Positions 52,755 to 64,000 of a DNA stretch of 64,000 nt are shown piece after piece; positions within the stretch are counted from its first letter, which is position 1; every line of letters starts with the position of its first letter. The DNA lies in NCBI RefSeq assembly GCF_001562255.1, contig NZ_CP014301.1:2790001-2854000 (forward strand), given 5' to 3'. Source of the DNA: Bosea sp. PAMC 26642. GTDB lineage: Bacteria > Pseudomonadota > Alphaproteobacteria > Rhizobiales > Beijerinckiaceae. The notes below the pieces were generated by a model. It was not told the DNA's origin and ran no database searches. It saw only the letters and a list, made by a program, of their open reading frames with translations. The translations under genes were made by a program, and so were the position numbers.

Positions 52755-52861
52755 GTCATTCCGGGCGCAGCGAAGCAGAGACCCGGAATCCATCGTAAGG
52801 CACGACAGCGCCCCAGGATGGATTCCGGATCGGCGCCGCTGCGCGGCTTGTCCGGAATGAC
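52755..52861. repeat. Palindromic intergenic element, copy 4
   Basis: 107 bp starting GTCATTCCGGG and ending TCCGGAATGAC. Shares CCATCGTAAGGCA with copy 1. It lies 24 bp past the stop of the leftward glmM gene. The rest of the gap 52532-52754 carries only the leader and promoter of the beta-barrel gene. Confidence 0.85.
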
Positions 52862-52885
52862 GTTCGCGGAATGACGACCTGATAT

Positions 52886-54229
<1,344 letters not shown>

Positions 54230-54379
54230 CGTCGGTTCGTCCAAGCGCCGGCATGGGCGCGATACAACCTGCTTTATATCCGCAATTCCTTGCCGGCTCG
54301 TCACGATTTGTGACCGAACATGTCCTGTCCCAACGCCAGCAGCATGATAGCCTTGTTCTCTGGGTCGGGCACGACATCC

Positions 54380-54961
54380 ATGATTCGCAGGCTTGTCCTT
54401 CTTTCGATGATGGTTGCTGGCTTTGTCGGCACGCCTCTGCTCGACGCGGCCGCACAGACGGAGACGAAGCGACTGGCCCTTCCGAAGGGCAAGGCCGGCT
54501 GCTTCCGCCGCGTCTACGATGCCGCCCATCTCGCCCGAAACCCGGACCAGACCGTGATCCGCATCGAACTCTCCCGAGGCCCCACCGAACTGAAGCGCGA
54601 GGCGATCGACGGCCCCGAGGCTCCCCAGATCGGCCTGCGCCTGAGCACCCGCACCAGAACAGGTGCCGGCGCCGGCCCTGAAGCGCTCGATTGCCATTCG
54701 CGCGATGCCGACGAAGGTTCTAACGGCAAGACCATCCTGCAATGCGGCTCGACCTGCGGCCGCGGCTCGCTCGATGTCGTGATCGAAAGCGCCGACCGCG
54801 TGACGCTGCGCATCGGCGGCACGGTCAAGGGTCGTTTCATCACTGATGCCGTCGGGCTGGGGCGGCGCTGCGACAGCGACAGTGATGTCGTCTGGCTGGG
54901 CGATGCAGGCGGTGACCGCGTCTTCGTGCTCGAACGTGCCCCTGTCGAGGAGTGCCGATGA
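54380..54961 (+). CDS. Secreted six-cysteine protein, paralogue 1
   Basis: A 193-residue protein with a signal peptide (about 1-26, ending AAAQ). The mature part holds six cysteines in the order [33 protein letters not shown] and EECR at the very end. The pattern recurs in the next gene, so the two are tandem paralogues: aromatic-rich first Cys block with a YDxAHLxxNPxQ motif, a CxxxC-like pair and a terminal PVxxCR. Function unknown; disulfide-bonded periplasmic proteins are likely. It sits between glmM and ftsH. ATGA overlap with the next gene. Confidence 0.7.
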   Translation: MIRRLVLLSMMVAGFVGTPLLDAAAQTETKRLALPKGKAGCFRRVYDAAHLARNPDQTVIRIELSRGPTELKREAIDGPEAPQIGLRLSTRTRTGAGAGPEALDCHSRDADEGSNGKTILQCGSTCGRGSLDVVIESADRVTLRIGGTVKGRFITDAVGLGRRCDSDSDVVWLGDAGGDRVFVLERAPVEECR

Positions 54962-55524
54962 TGCGGCAGCTTCCGAAAACAACGGCATACGCCGGCTTGC
55001 TGGTGGCGGCCCTGGCCGCTCCGGCGCTGGCCCAGTCCGATTCAGGCCCCCTGGACAAGCTCTTCCCCCGCGACGAACCGATCTGCTACGCGCGCTTCTA
55101 CGATCAGGCCCATTTGCGCGCGAACCCGCAGCAGAGCGTCACCTCGATCCGGCTGCTAAGAGACTATCCCATACTGCGCCTCGAAGACGACTGGACGAGG
55201 CGCTATGGAAGCAAGGACGGGCGCACGGCCTACAGCGCCATCATCGTCACCTACCGCGACACCAAGGCCACACGCTTCGCAGGCGGACCGAACTGCACCA
55301 CGCGCGAGGGCGGCGAGATCTACTGCTCCGCCAGCAGTTGCGACGGCGGCGGCTTCGCCGTCACGCTGGAGGATGCGGACACCATCCTGATTGGCAAGAA
55401 GGGCGGCAGCCAGCGTTTTACGCTGTCGGGCGGCTGTGCCGGCGGCCCCAACCGCAGCCTCAACCGGCTCAAGGGCGACGACGTCTTCCGGCTCAAGCGT
55501 ACCCCCGTCCGGGACTGCCGCTGA
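54958..55524 (+). CDS. Secreted six-cysteine protein, paralogue 2
   Basis: A 188-residue protein with a signal peptide (about 1-25, ending PALAQ). Six cysteines lie in the same order as in the preceding gene: [33 protein letters not shown] and the final RDCR. Shared features include the YDxAHLxxNPxQ motif, a central ED/ESAD turn and VFxLxRxPV before the last Cys. ATG 54958 overlaps the previous stop (ATGA). No match to a named family. Expression with paralogue 1 is expected. Confidence 0.7.
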   Translation: MMRQLPKTTAYAGLLVAALAAPALAQSDSGPLDKLFPRDEPICYARFYDQAHLRANPQQSVTSIRLLRDYPILRLEDDWTRRYGSKDGRTAYSAIIVTYRDTKATRFAGGPNCTTREGGEIYCSASSCDGGGFAVTLEDADTILIGKKGGSQRFTLSGGCAGGPNRSLNRLKGDDVFRLKRTPVRDCR

Positions 55525-55536
55525 ACAGCGGGTTCC

Positions 55537-55570
55537 AACAAAAAAGCGGCCCGCGAGGGCGCTTTTCGTG
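55537..55570. terminator. Bidirectional terminator between the six-Cys pair and ftsH
   Basis: A stem with AAAAGCG (55542-55548) and CGCTTTT (55560-55566), extended by an inner CCC/GGG pair, lies between the convergent stops at 55524 and 55593. The A and T runs give a T-tract in both directions. Confidence 0.75.
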
Positions 55571-55592
55571 ACGTCGTTTGGCAGGAGGCGTT

Positions 55593-57521
<1,929 letters not shown>

Positions 57522-57628
57522 CAGTCCGATCGGGCCACCGTCGAAGCGTCGGGGCCAAGGGTTTACCAGCCTAATCTAGGTGCGACAGCCCCCCTTGCCA
57601 AGGGAAACAGCCTTAACGCGCGAACTCA

Positions 57629-58684
57629 TCACGACGCAGGGTGAACGCCGCGTCTGCGCAATGCCTCGCGGCGGAAGCGAAGCACGCCGTCGCGACGCAA
57701 GGACAAGACATATCCCGATAATGTCCGCGTCATGGCTAAGCCGGCCCGGAGCGCCGCAGCCAGCGCCAGACCGCAGGTTTCCAGCCGCTCCAGCCGCGCA
57801 AAGCCGGCAGCATCACCATCGAGCCGCGCCAGCGCCATGGCCAGCATCCGAAGCAGGATTTCGTCGGGCTCATTGCGGACAGGCGCAAGGTCCAGGCACA
57901 GTTCCTCACTCGGGGGTGCAGCAGGCAAAAGACTCGCCGCGAAAAGCCCTGTCGCTCGCGCCTCAACCGCCTGTTCGAGACGTGCCAGCCGCGAAGCGAA
58001 GGTCGCCAGCCGCCGGGCGCTCAGACCCTCGCTCGCAAGTAAGGGCATCAGCGCACGCCAGCGCACCCGCTCGAAACGGCGATCTTCATTGCTTGGATCT
58101 TCGGCGAAGGGCAGCCCGCGTTCGCGCAAGGTCGCCAGCAGCCGGGCTTTCGATACCCCAAGCAGCGGCCGGGCCAGCAGGATATCCGCCTTGCGGCTGC
58201 GCGCCCGCATTCCGAGAACGCCCGTCGGCCCCGATCCATGCGCCAGCCGCATCAAGATCGTCTCGGCCTGATCGTCGAGCGTATGAGCGGTGACGAGAAC
58301 CGCGTCGCCCAGCTGCCGCGCCCGCGCCGTCAGCAGGCGGTAGCGTGCCTCGCGGGCACGAAGCTGCAGGCCCGACGAGGGCTTCGGTCCTTCCCATTTG
58401 AGAATGTCATGGGAAACCTCCAGCCCTTGGCAGAGCGTTTCGACTAGCCGCGCCTCGTCAGCCGCTTCAGACCGAAGGCCATGATCGACAGTGGCAGCAT
58501 GAAGCTTGGGCCGACCGGACGCTCGCGCCCACTCCGCCAGCAAAACCAACAGAGTGACGGAATCCGGCCCTCCCGATACGGCGACGAGAAGGCCCGTCTC
58601 ACATTCGAGCGGAGCAAATAGCGTCTCGGCCTCGCCAGCCGAAACCGGCGTCTCGTCGAAAGCGGCCGGCGCGACCCCGTTCAA
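57629..58684 (-). CDS. tilS: tRNA(Ile)-lysidine synthetase
   Basis: A 351-residue enzyme that attaches lysine to C34 of tRNA-Ile(CAU), changing its decoding from AUG to AUA. The PP-loop SGGPDS (residues 37-42) binds ATP, followed by HAATVDHGLRSEA, TAHTLDDQAETILMRLAHGSG, LARPLLGVSKARLL and FAEDPSNEDRRFERVR. It is shorter than E. coli TilS and lacks an obvious C-terminal extension, as in many alphaproteobacteria. Overlaps cpoB by 4 nt. Confidence 0.93.
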   Translation of the reverse strand: MNGVAPAAFDETPVSAGEAETLFAPLECETGLLVAVSGGPDSVTLLVLLAEWARASGRPKLHAATVDHGLRSEAADEARLVETLCQGLEVSHDILKWEGPKPSSGLQLRAREARYRLLTARARQLGDAVLVTAHTLDDQAETILMRLAHGSGPTGVLGMRARSRKADILLARPLLGVSKARLLATLRERGLPFAEDPSNEDRRFERVRWRALMPLLASEGLSARRLATFASRLARLEQAVEARATGLFAASLLPAAPPSEELCLDLAPVRNEPDEILLRMLAMALARLDGDAAGFARLERLETCGLALAAALRAGLAMTRTLSGYVLSLRRDGVLRFRREALRRRGVHPAS

Positions 58685-59613
58685 GCGCAGCCAGAGCGGC
58701 GGCGCTCGCGCTCGACGCCCTGACGCACCGCGTTCGAGGCGGCGGGATAATCGACGCCGACCTTGGCATAGGTGGCGCAGGCCTGGTCGCGGGCGCCGAG
58801 CCCGTTCAGCGACATGCCGAGCTTCAGCAGGCTGTCGGGCGCCTTAGCCGTGCGCGGGCTCTCGCGCGAGATCTTCAGGAACTGTTCGGCCGCCTCGCGG
58901 AAGCGCTGGCGCTGGAAATAGGTCTCGCCCAGCCAGAACGTCGCGTCGACCGCCAGCCGGTCACGCGGATAGCTCTGCAGGAACTGCCGGAAGCCCATTT
59001 CCGCCTGCTCGTATTCCTTGCGCAGGATCGAGGCATAGGCCAGGTCGTAGGCCTCCTTCGCCGACGCTGGACCGCCTGCGGCTGCCGCAACGCTGGGTCC
59101 GCGCGGTGCGCCCGCCGGCAGCGCTCCCTGCGGCACATTGCGGCCGACGCCCTGGAGGTCGAGCGGGCCCTGCCCCTGGACGCTCCCCGGAGCGCTTTCG
59201 TCGATCAGGTCACCGAGCTGGCGCGGCGCGCCGGCGGCGCCTTGCTGATTCGCAGGATCGAAGGCATCGCCACGGCGCGGACGCGCAGGCTGCGCCCCGG
59301 CCGGAGGAGCCGCATTACCGGGAGCCGGCGCCGCCGACGGAGCGCGAGCACCGCCACCGCGCTCGTTCAGGCGGAACTCGACATCCTCCTGGAACTTGCG
59401 CAGCTGTTCGCTGAGGCGACGGTTCTCGAACTGCAGCTGCTCGATCTGGCCCGAAAGCTGGCGCAGCTGGTTTTCCATGCGCGACGTCCGCACCACGAGG
59501 TCGGCCGCATCCTGTGCCTGCGCTGCCGGTCCCGCGACGAGAACCAGCGCAAGGGCGCAGAGCGGCAGACGCATCAGGCGGCCGGCGCGCGACAGGAAGG
59601 ATCGAACCATCAT
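58681..59613 (-). CDS. cpoB: Tol-Pal system protein CpoB (YbgF)
   Basis: A 310-residue periplasmic protein coordinating Tol-Pal and peptidoglycan synthesis at division. Signal peptide about 1-33, N-terminal coiled coil (about 40-85, LRQLSGQIEQLQFENRRLSE), a long Ala/Pro/Gly linker (about 90-185), then TPR repeats (AYDLAYASILRKEYEQAEMGFRQFL and the next two). It follows pal in the gene order but is separated by a strong hairpin (59681-59710). Confidence 0.92.
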   Translation of the reverse strand: MMVRSFLSRAGRLMRLPLCALALVLVAGPAAQAQDAADLVVRTSRMENQLRQLSGQIEQLQFENRRLSEQLRKFQEDVEFRLNERGGGARAPSAAPAPGNAAPPAGAQPARPRRGDAFDPANQQGAAGAPRQLGDLIDESAPGSVQGQGPLDLQGVGRNVPQGALPAGAPRGPSVAAAAGGPASAKEAYDLAYASILRKEYEQAEMGFRQFLQSYPRDRLAVDATFWLGETYFQRQRFREAAEQFLKISRESPRTAKAPDSLLKLGMSLNGLGARDQACATYAKVGVDYPAASNAVRQGVERERRRSGCA

Positions 59614-59680
59614 CGAAGAACCAGGTTGCAGAAAAGAAGAGTCGCAGAAGACACGGCCACCACGGCTAAAATATGAAAAG

Positions 59681-59710
59681 ACCGGCGCTTTCTTTGCGGA
59701 AAGCGCCGGT
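59681..59710 (-). terminator. Strong hairpin between pal and cpoB
   Basis: A perfect 12-bp stem (59681-59692 with 59699-59710, 6-nt loop) lies 36 nt past the pal stop. On the minus strand it is followed by CTTTTCATATTTT, a usable T-rich tract, so it can end or reduce transcription from pal into cpoB. Confidence 0.8.
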
Positions 59711-59745
59711 CCCGGTCAATCTCTGAAAGCTATGGCAGGAAAAAC

Positions 59746-60252
59746 TCAGACGCCGCCCGCGCCGTCGAGCACCGTCACCGAGCGGCGGTTCTGCGACCAG
59801 CAGGAGATGTCGTTGCAGACCGCGACCGGCCTCTCCTTGCCGTAGGAGACGATGCGCATCCGGTTGCCCGGAATGCCGCGCGAGGCGAGATAGTCGCGCA
59901 CGGTCTGGGCGCGGCGCGCCGAGAGCGAGAAGTTGTATTCGCGCGTGCCGCGCTCGTCGGCATGGCCTTCGACCGTGAAAGTGTAGCGCGGATAGCGCTG
60001 CAGCCAGCCCGACTGCTTGTCGAGCGTTGCGGTCGCAGTCGATGTCAGGTCGGTGGAGTCGGTTTCGAAGAAGACGCGGTCGCCGACATTGACGACGAAG
60101 TCCTGCGCGCTGCCGGGCGTGGCGGCGCCGCCGGCCCCGAAGCCCGAACCGTCGGCGTTCTGATCCTTGGCGCAGGCGCCGAGCGCGAGCGTGGCTGCGA
60201 TGGCGGCGGCGAAACGGACGGCGCGGCCGCTGGCGAAGAGGGTGGCGAGCAT
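59746..60252 (-). CDS. pal: Peptidoglycan-associated lipoprotein
   Basis: A 168-residue lipoprotein: lipobox LGAC (Cys about 25) anchors it in the outer membrane, and an OmpA-like domain binds peptidoglycan (VFFETDSTDLTSTATATLDKQ, FTVEGHADERGTREYN, ALSARRAQTVRDYLA-like segment and SYGKERPVA). It links the outer membrane to the cell wall with TolB. Start at ATG 60252 places the signal peptide at the N-terminus; the longer frame to 60318 is not plausible. Confidence 0.95.
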   Translation of the reverse strand: MLATLFASGRAVRFAAAIAATLALGACAKDQNADGSGFGAGGAATPGSAQDFVVNVGDRVFFETDSTDLTSTATATLDKQSGWLQRYPRYTFTVEGHADERGTREYNFSLSARRAQTVRDYLASRGIPGNRMRIVSYGKERPVAVCNDISCWSQNRRSVTVLDGAGGV

Positions 60253-60647
60253 GGTTTGACTCCGGGACGATCGATCCTGCGAGACTGGCTCACGGATGAA
60301 AATGACACACCTCATCAATGATGCATCAACCTAAACGAGACCTTGCCAAATCAAGGCGAAGTGGCGGCATTGCGGCGTATGGTTAACCAAATATGGCGAA
60401 AGCTGGCTTTCAACAAAGCGTTGCAATTTGGCATCGCAGCGCATTACGGCGGTGCGAACGACATCGAAGGATGTGAGTCGGAACCACTACCTCGTCATTC
60501 CGGGGCAGGCCGTCAGCCCTGAGCCCGGAACCTATAGGCTCCGGTCGAAACGGATTGAGTGCGACGATGACATCGACCAATTGCGCAGGGTAGGCGTTTA
60601 TGGGTTCCAGGCTCTTCGCTGCGCGAAGCCCCAGAATGACGGCGCCC
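60253..60647. other. Gap between tolB and pal
   Basis: The 395-bp gap carries an AT-rich stretch just upstream of pal (about 60310-60420, with GGTTAACCA), likely its promoter, then palindromic element copy 5. No reading frame is credible. Confidence 0.6.
60494..60640. repeat. Palindromic intergenic element, copy 5
   Basis: 147 bp starting GTCATTCCGGGG and ending CCCCAGAATGAC, with inner GGAACCTATAG and TATGGGTTCC arms. It begins 7 bp past the tolB stop. It is the longest of the five copies, with a more divergent centre. Confidence 0.75.
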
Positions 60648-62009
60648 TCACCGCGCCGCCGTCAGCAGCGGCGACCAGGTCGGGTCCGAGGCGAAGGCTG
60701 GCGTCGGAACCGGCACCTCAACGCGCCCGGTGATGTCGACCATGTAGAGCTTGCCACCCGACTGCCCGCCGGGATCGCGGAAGAACATCAGATACTGGCC
60801 GTTGGGCGCCCAGTTCGGCGCCTCGTTGTGGAAGCCCTCGGTCAGCAGGCGCTCGCCCGTCCCATCGGCCCGCATCACGCCGATGGCGAATCCGCCGCTG
60901 GTGCGCTTGGTGAAGGCGATCAGATCGCCGCGCGGCGACCATGACGGCTGCGAATAGGAGCCCTGGCCAAAGGAGAGCCGCTTGCCCTCCCCGCCGCCGG
61001 CACCCATCAGATAAAGCTGCTGCGAGCCGCCGCGATCGCTCTCGAACACCATCTGCGCGCCGTCGGGCGAATAGGAGGGCGAGGTGTCGATCGCGCCCGT
61101 CGAAGTCAGCCGGGTCGTCGTCCGCGAGCCGATATCGATGGCATAGAGATTGGCGTTGCCGCCCTGCTGCAGGCTGAGCGCGATCCGGGCGCCGTTGGGC
61201 GAGAAGCGGGGGCTCGAGGTCATGTCCGGGAAGTTGCCGACGATCTGGCGCTGGCCGGTCTCGATGTTGAGCACATGCACGCGCGGCTGCTCGCCCGAAC
61301 GCTGCGACATGTAGGTGACCTCCTGCGAGACCGGGGAATAGCGCGGCGTCACCACCGAGACGGTGCCATCGGTCAGGTAGCGCACATTGGCGCCGTCCTG
61401 GTCCATGATGGCGAGACGCTTGCGGCGGTTCTCCTTGGTCCCGGATTCATCGACGAAGACGACTCGCGTGTCGAAGAAACCGCCGACGCCGGTGACCTTA
61501 GTGTAGATCGCGTCGGAGATGATGTGGCCGACGCGGCGCGTATTGTTCGGGTCGGTGAAATATTGCTGGCCGTCGGTCTGCGTGCCGGTGGTCACGTCCC
61601 AGAGCCGGAACTCGGCCTTGATCCGCCCGCTGCCGTCGCGCGAGACGCGGCCCGTCACCAGCGCCTGGACGCCGGCCGCCTTCCAGGCGTCGAACTGCGG
61701 CGCCGAATCGAACGGCGGATTCCGGTCGGGATGGCGCGCCTTGTCGATCGGCGTGAAATAGCCCGAGCGCTTCAGGTTGTTGGAAATCACGCCCGAGACC
61801 AGCACGCCGTTGTCGCCAGCGAAATCGGCCACCGCGATCGGCATCGGCTGGAAGGAGCCGCCGCGCAGGTCGATGACGAGTTCGGCGCGGGCGGCGGCCG
61901 GCACCATGAGCGCAGCGCCGGCGAGCACGAGAGCGCGGCGTCGCGACAGCCCGGTGGCGACGGGGCGAACGCCCTCAGCCGTGAGGGTCTCAGCGAGGAT
62001 CTGGGTCAC
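60648..62009 (-). CDS. tolB: Tol-Pal system periplasmic protein TolB
   Basis: A 453-residue protein: signal peptide (about 24-41 in an extended N-terminus), an N-terminal domain ([22 protein letters not shown]), then a six-bladed WD40-like beta-propeller ([53 protein letters not shown] and [12 protein letters not shown]) that binds Pal and TolA. All blades present. Overlaps tolA by 4 nt. Confidence 0.96.
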   Translation of the reverse strand: MTQILAETLTAEGVRPVATGLSRRRALVLAGAALMVPAAARAELVIDLRGGSFQPMPIAVADFAGDNGVLVSGVISNNLKRSGYFTPIDKARHPDRNPPFDSAPQFDAWKAAGVQALVTGRVSRDGSGRIKAEFRLWDVTTGTQTDGQQYFTDPNNTRRVGHIISDAIYTKVTGVGGFFDTRVVFVDESGTKENRRKRLAIMDQDGANVRYLTDGTVSVVTPRYSPVSQEVTYMSQRSGEQPRVHVLNIETGQRQIVGNFPDMTSSPRFSPNGARIALSLQQGGNANLYAIDIGSRTTTRLTSTGAIDTSPSYSPDGAQMVFESDRGGSQQLYLMGAGGGEGKRLSFGQGSYSQPSWSPRGDLIAFTKRTSGGFAIGVMRADGTGERLLTEGFHNEAPNWAPNGQYLMFFRDPGGQSGGKLYMVDITGRVEVPVPTPAFASDPTWSPLLTAAR

Positions 62010-63217
62010 AATACGTCCCTTGCGTCGAAGTTGACGACGACGTCACGCCAGTCGTCATAATAGGAGGCGAATTGGGCCGGAATGCGCAGGGGCGCGCAAC
62101 GGCGGGTCGCGGTCAGCGCCGAATCGGCGGCGACCCTGAACAGCGGGTCCGACGACGAGTTGACGACGCCCGGCGTTCCCACCAGCGACCCGTCGGTGTT
62201 CAGCTTCATCCGGACCTGCGGCACCACGGCGCCCTTCGCATTGGCGAGCGCGATCGGCACGTTCCAGCACTTCAGCAGCTGGTCCTGGATGATGCCGACG
62301 AGTTGCGCCCTCAGCGACGGGCTGAGCTTCTGCGAGGCGCCGCGCTCGGTGCCCAGCGAGGCCGTGCGGTTGACCTGCGGCGCAGCCGAGCCGGTCGACT
62401 GCGCCTGCTCCTTCGATTGAAGCAGCTTGGCGATGTCGTTCGGGTTGAAGTTCTTGGCGATCTCGGCCTCACGTTTCGCCTTGGCTTCGGCCTCCTGCTT
62501 GGCCTTGGCGGCCGCAGCGATCTTGGCCTTCGCCTCGGCTTCCGATTTCGCCTTCGCGGCAGCCGCTTCGGCTTTCTCCTTGGCCTCTTCGGCAGCCTCG
62601 GCCTTGGCCAGAGCTTCGGCCTTGGCTTTGGCCTGTGCCTCGGCGCGCGCCTGCGCATCAGCTTCGGACTTCGCCTTGGCGGCGGCCTTGGCCTGCTCTT
62701 CGGCCTGCTTGGCCTTGGAGGCGATCTCGGCCTCCTCGGCGAGCTTCGCCAGTTCCTCGCGGCGCTGTTCGGCCTGGGCCTGCGCTTCGCTCTTCTGCGG
62801 CGGCTGCTTCACCGGCTCGGGCGGCTTCGGTGTCGGCTCGGCCTTCGGCAGCAGCGCGGCCCGGGAAGGCGGCAGCGGCGCGGCGGCATTGTCGTCGGCC
62901 GTCTTCAGTTCGACGGGGCGGCTCGGCGGCGCCGGCGCATCGACCTTGGCCTCGCCTGCCTCCTTGCGCTCGACGATCTCCGACTTGCGCTCGGCCCGCT
63001 GGATCGGCTGCTCCTGGACCTTCTCGGCCTTGCGCTCGCCGCGCGTGACCTGGTTCAGCGCCGAGGGATCGACGACCTCGACCGAGATCGCTTCCTCGTT
63101 CTCCGGCAGGGGCGTCGGCGACGAAAACGCCAGCAGCCCCGCGACGAGGAACGTCACGTGGCCCAGCGCAGACATCACCATGCCCGGTTCGGAGGTCGTC
63201 AGTTTCACGCCCTGCAC
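62006..63217 (-). CDS. tolA: Tol-Pal system protein TolA
   Basis: A 403-residue protein that spans from the inner membrane to TolB/Pal. One TM helix near the N-terminus ([13 protein letters not shown], about 19-31), a proline-rich segment (about 90-135), a very long Ala/Lys/Glu helix (about 140-255) and a C-terminal globular domain ([21 protein letters not shown], with [16 protein letters not shown]). The repetitive helix is normal for TolA. Stop overlaps tolB start. Confidence 0.93.
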   Translation of the reverse strand: MQGVKLTTSEPGMVMSALGHVTFLVAGLLAFSSPTPLPENEEAISVEVVDPSALNQVTRGERKAEKVQEQPIQRAERKSEIVERKEAGEAKVDAPAPPSRPVELKTADDNAAAPLPPSRAALLPKAEPTPKPPEPVKQPPQKSEAQAQAEQRREELAKLAEEAEIASKAKQAEEQAKAAAKAKSEADAQARAEAQAKAKAEALAKAEAAEEAKEKAEAAAAKAKSEAEAKAKIAAAAKAKQEAEAKAKREAEIAKNFNPNDIAKLLQSKEQAQSTGSAAPQVNRTASLGTERGASQKLSPSLRAQLVGIIQDQLLKCWNVPIALANAKGAVVPQVRMKLNTDGSLVGTPGVVNSSSDPLFRVAADSALTATRRCAPLRIPAQFASYYDDWRDVVVNFDARDVL

Positions 63218-63236
63218 ACTCTCGCTTGCAAAATCG

Positions 63237-63686
63237 TCAGCGCGCCGAAGGCTCTGTAACCAGCGCCACGCGCTTGAAGCCGGCCGACGTGATCGTCGAC
63301 ATCACCGATGCGACGCGTCCGTAATCGACCATCTTGTCGCCGCGCACATAGATGCGCTGGTCGAAGCCGTCCTTGGCCAGGCCCTGCAGCTTCATCACCA
63401 GATCCGGCTCCAGCGTCGGCTGGTCCTGCAGGAAGATCTGGCCCTTGCCGTCGATCGCGATCGTCACCGGCTTCTGATCGACATTGATCGGCTTGGCGCC
63501 GGTCTGCGGCAGGTCGATCGGCACGCCGGTCGCGATCAGCGGCGCCGCGACCATGAAGATGATGAGCAGCACCAGCATGACGTCGATGAACGGCGTCATG
63601 TTGATCTCTGCGATGGCGCCGTGGCGGCGCGGGCGCCGGCCCCGTCGTCCGCCGGACTTGGCTCCGGCTGCTGCTGACATGCCCAT
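63237..63686 (-). CDS. tolR: Tol-Pal system protein TolR (ExbD family)
   Basis: A 149-residue inner-membrane protein. Arg-rich N-terminus, [24 protein letters not shown] with the single TM and the conserved Asp of the proton channel (about 35), then the periplasmic domain ([15 protein letters not shown], GQIFLQDQP). Works with TolQ to energise TolA. 19 bp upstream of tolA. Confidence 0.94.
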   Translation of the reverse strand: MGMSAAAGAKSGGRRGRRPRRHGAIAEINMTPFIDVMLVLLIIFMVAAPLIATGVPIDLPQTGAKPINVDQKPVTIAIDGKGQIFLQDQPTLEPDLVMKLQGLAKDGFDQRIYVRGDKMVDYGRVASVMSTITSAGFKRVALVTEPSAR

Positions 63687-63698
63687 GCGATCAGCCCC

Positions 63699-64000
<302 letters not shown>

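Noticed and set aside
62460..62720. Apparent tandem DNA repeat in the tolA region
   Set aside because: It encodes the normal Ala/Lys/Glu-rich helix of TolA domain II.
62072..63259. Plus-strand open frame opposite tolA with Leu/Gly/Arg repeats
   Set aside because: The repetitive appearance comes from the Ala/Lys/Glu helix of TolA read backwards. TolA is the real gene.

Overview
This is a high-GC chromosomal segment from an alphaproteobacterium, most likely of the order Hyphomicrobiales (Rhizobiales) and probably close to Bosea or its relatives. The clues are the tolQ-tolR-tolA-tolB-pal-cpoB-tilS-ftsH-glmM neighbourhood, several outer-membrane beta-barrels whose mature N-terminus begins Ala-Asp-Leu-Pro-Ser-Arg-Lys, small Rhizobiales-type hypothetical proteins, a glutathione-dependent formaldehyde oxidation pair and an HWE-type histidine kinase. 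The genus is an inference from gene content; no rRNA is present.

Region 1, positions 1-11.3 kb, is an accessory cell-surface region. It holds the start of an RTX protein that runs off the left edge just as a Hint domain appears to begin, a WcbI-type capsule enzyme, a secreted clan GH-A glycoside hydrolase, a polysaccharide pyruvyl transferase, an unusual protein fusing an SGNH-like and an alpha/beta-hydrolase-like domain, and a 1339-residue single-module NRPS of the Pls/PosA (epsilon-poly-amino-acid synthetase) type. Its intergenic DNA is visibly AT-rich.

Region 2, 11.5-32.7 kb, is mostly housekeeping: a histidine phosphatase, the folate genes folP-folB-folK, fabI, a PAS sensor without an output domain, a DnaJ-class chaperone, a small lipoprotein, pdxH, an SDR, a Nudix hydrolase, a nitronate-monooxygenase-like gene diverging from a LysR regulator, a PLP decarboxylase diverging from a class V aminotransferase, pyrC, the ygfZ-tag-HD operon and aceB with a clear terminator.

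Region 3, 32.7-35.0 kb, is a small island. A low-GC SIR2-like (DUF4917-type) gene is followed by a DUF559 nuclease gene inside a 552-bp unit bounded by identical 42-bp inverted repeats, with a third diverged copy inside.

Region 4, 35-52.5 kb, holds a DUF3616 protein, a Nudix hydrolase, a beta-barrel protein, frmA and fghA (formaldehyde to formate), an iron-permease-like membrane protein, a gluconate/idonate dehydrogenase pair, a diguanylate cyclase, fhs (formate to formyl-THF), an HWE kinase, two more beta-barrel proteins, a GST and gpmI. frmA, fghA and fhs form a coherent C1 route; aceB and the serine-glyoxylate-type aminotransferase may touch glyoxylate metabolism.

Region 5, 52.5-64 kb, is the envelope and cell-division block: glmM, two tandem six-cysteine secreted paralogues, ftsH, tilS, cpoB, pal, tolB, tolA, tolR and the end of tolQ. 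Five copies of a roughly 103-147 bp palindromic element with GTCATTCC-like ends are scattered through 28.5-60.6 kb, four of them just past stop codons.
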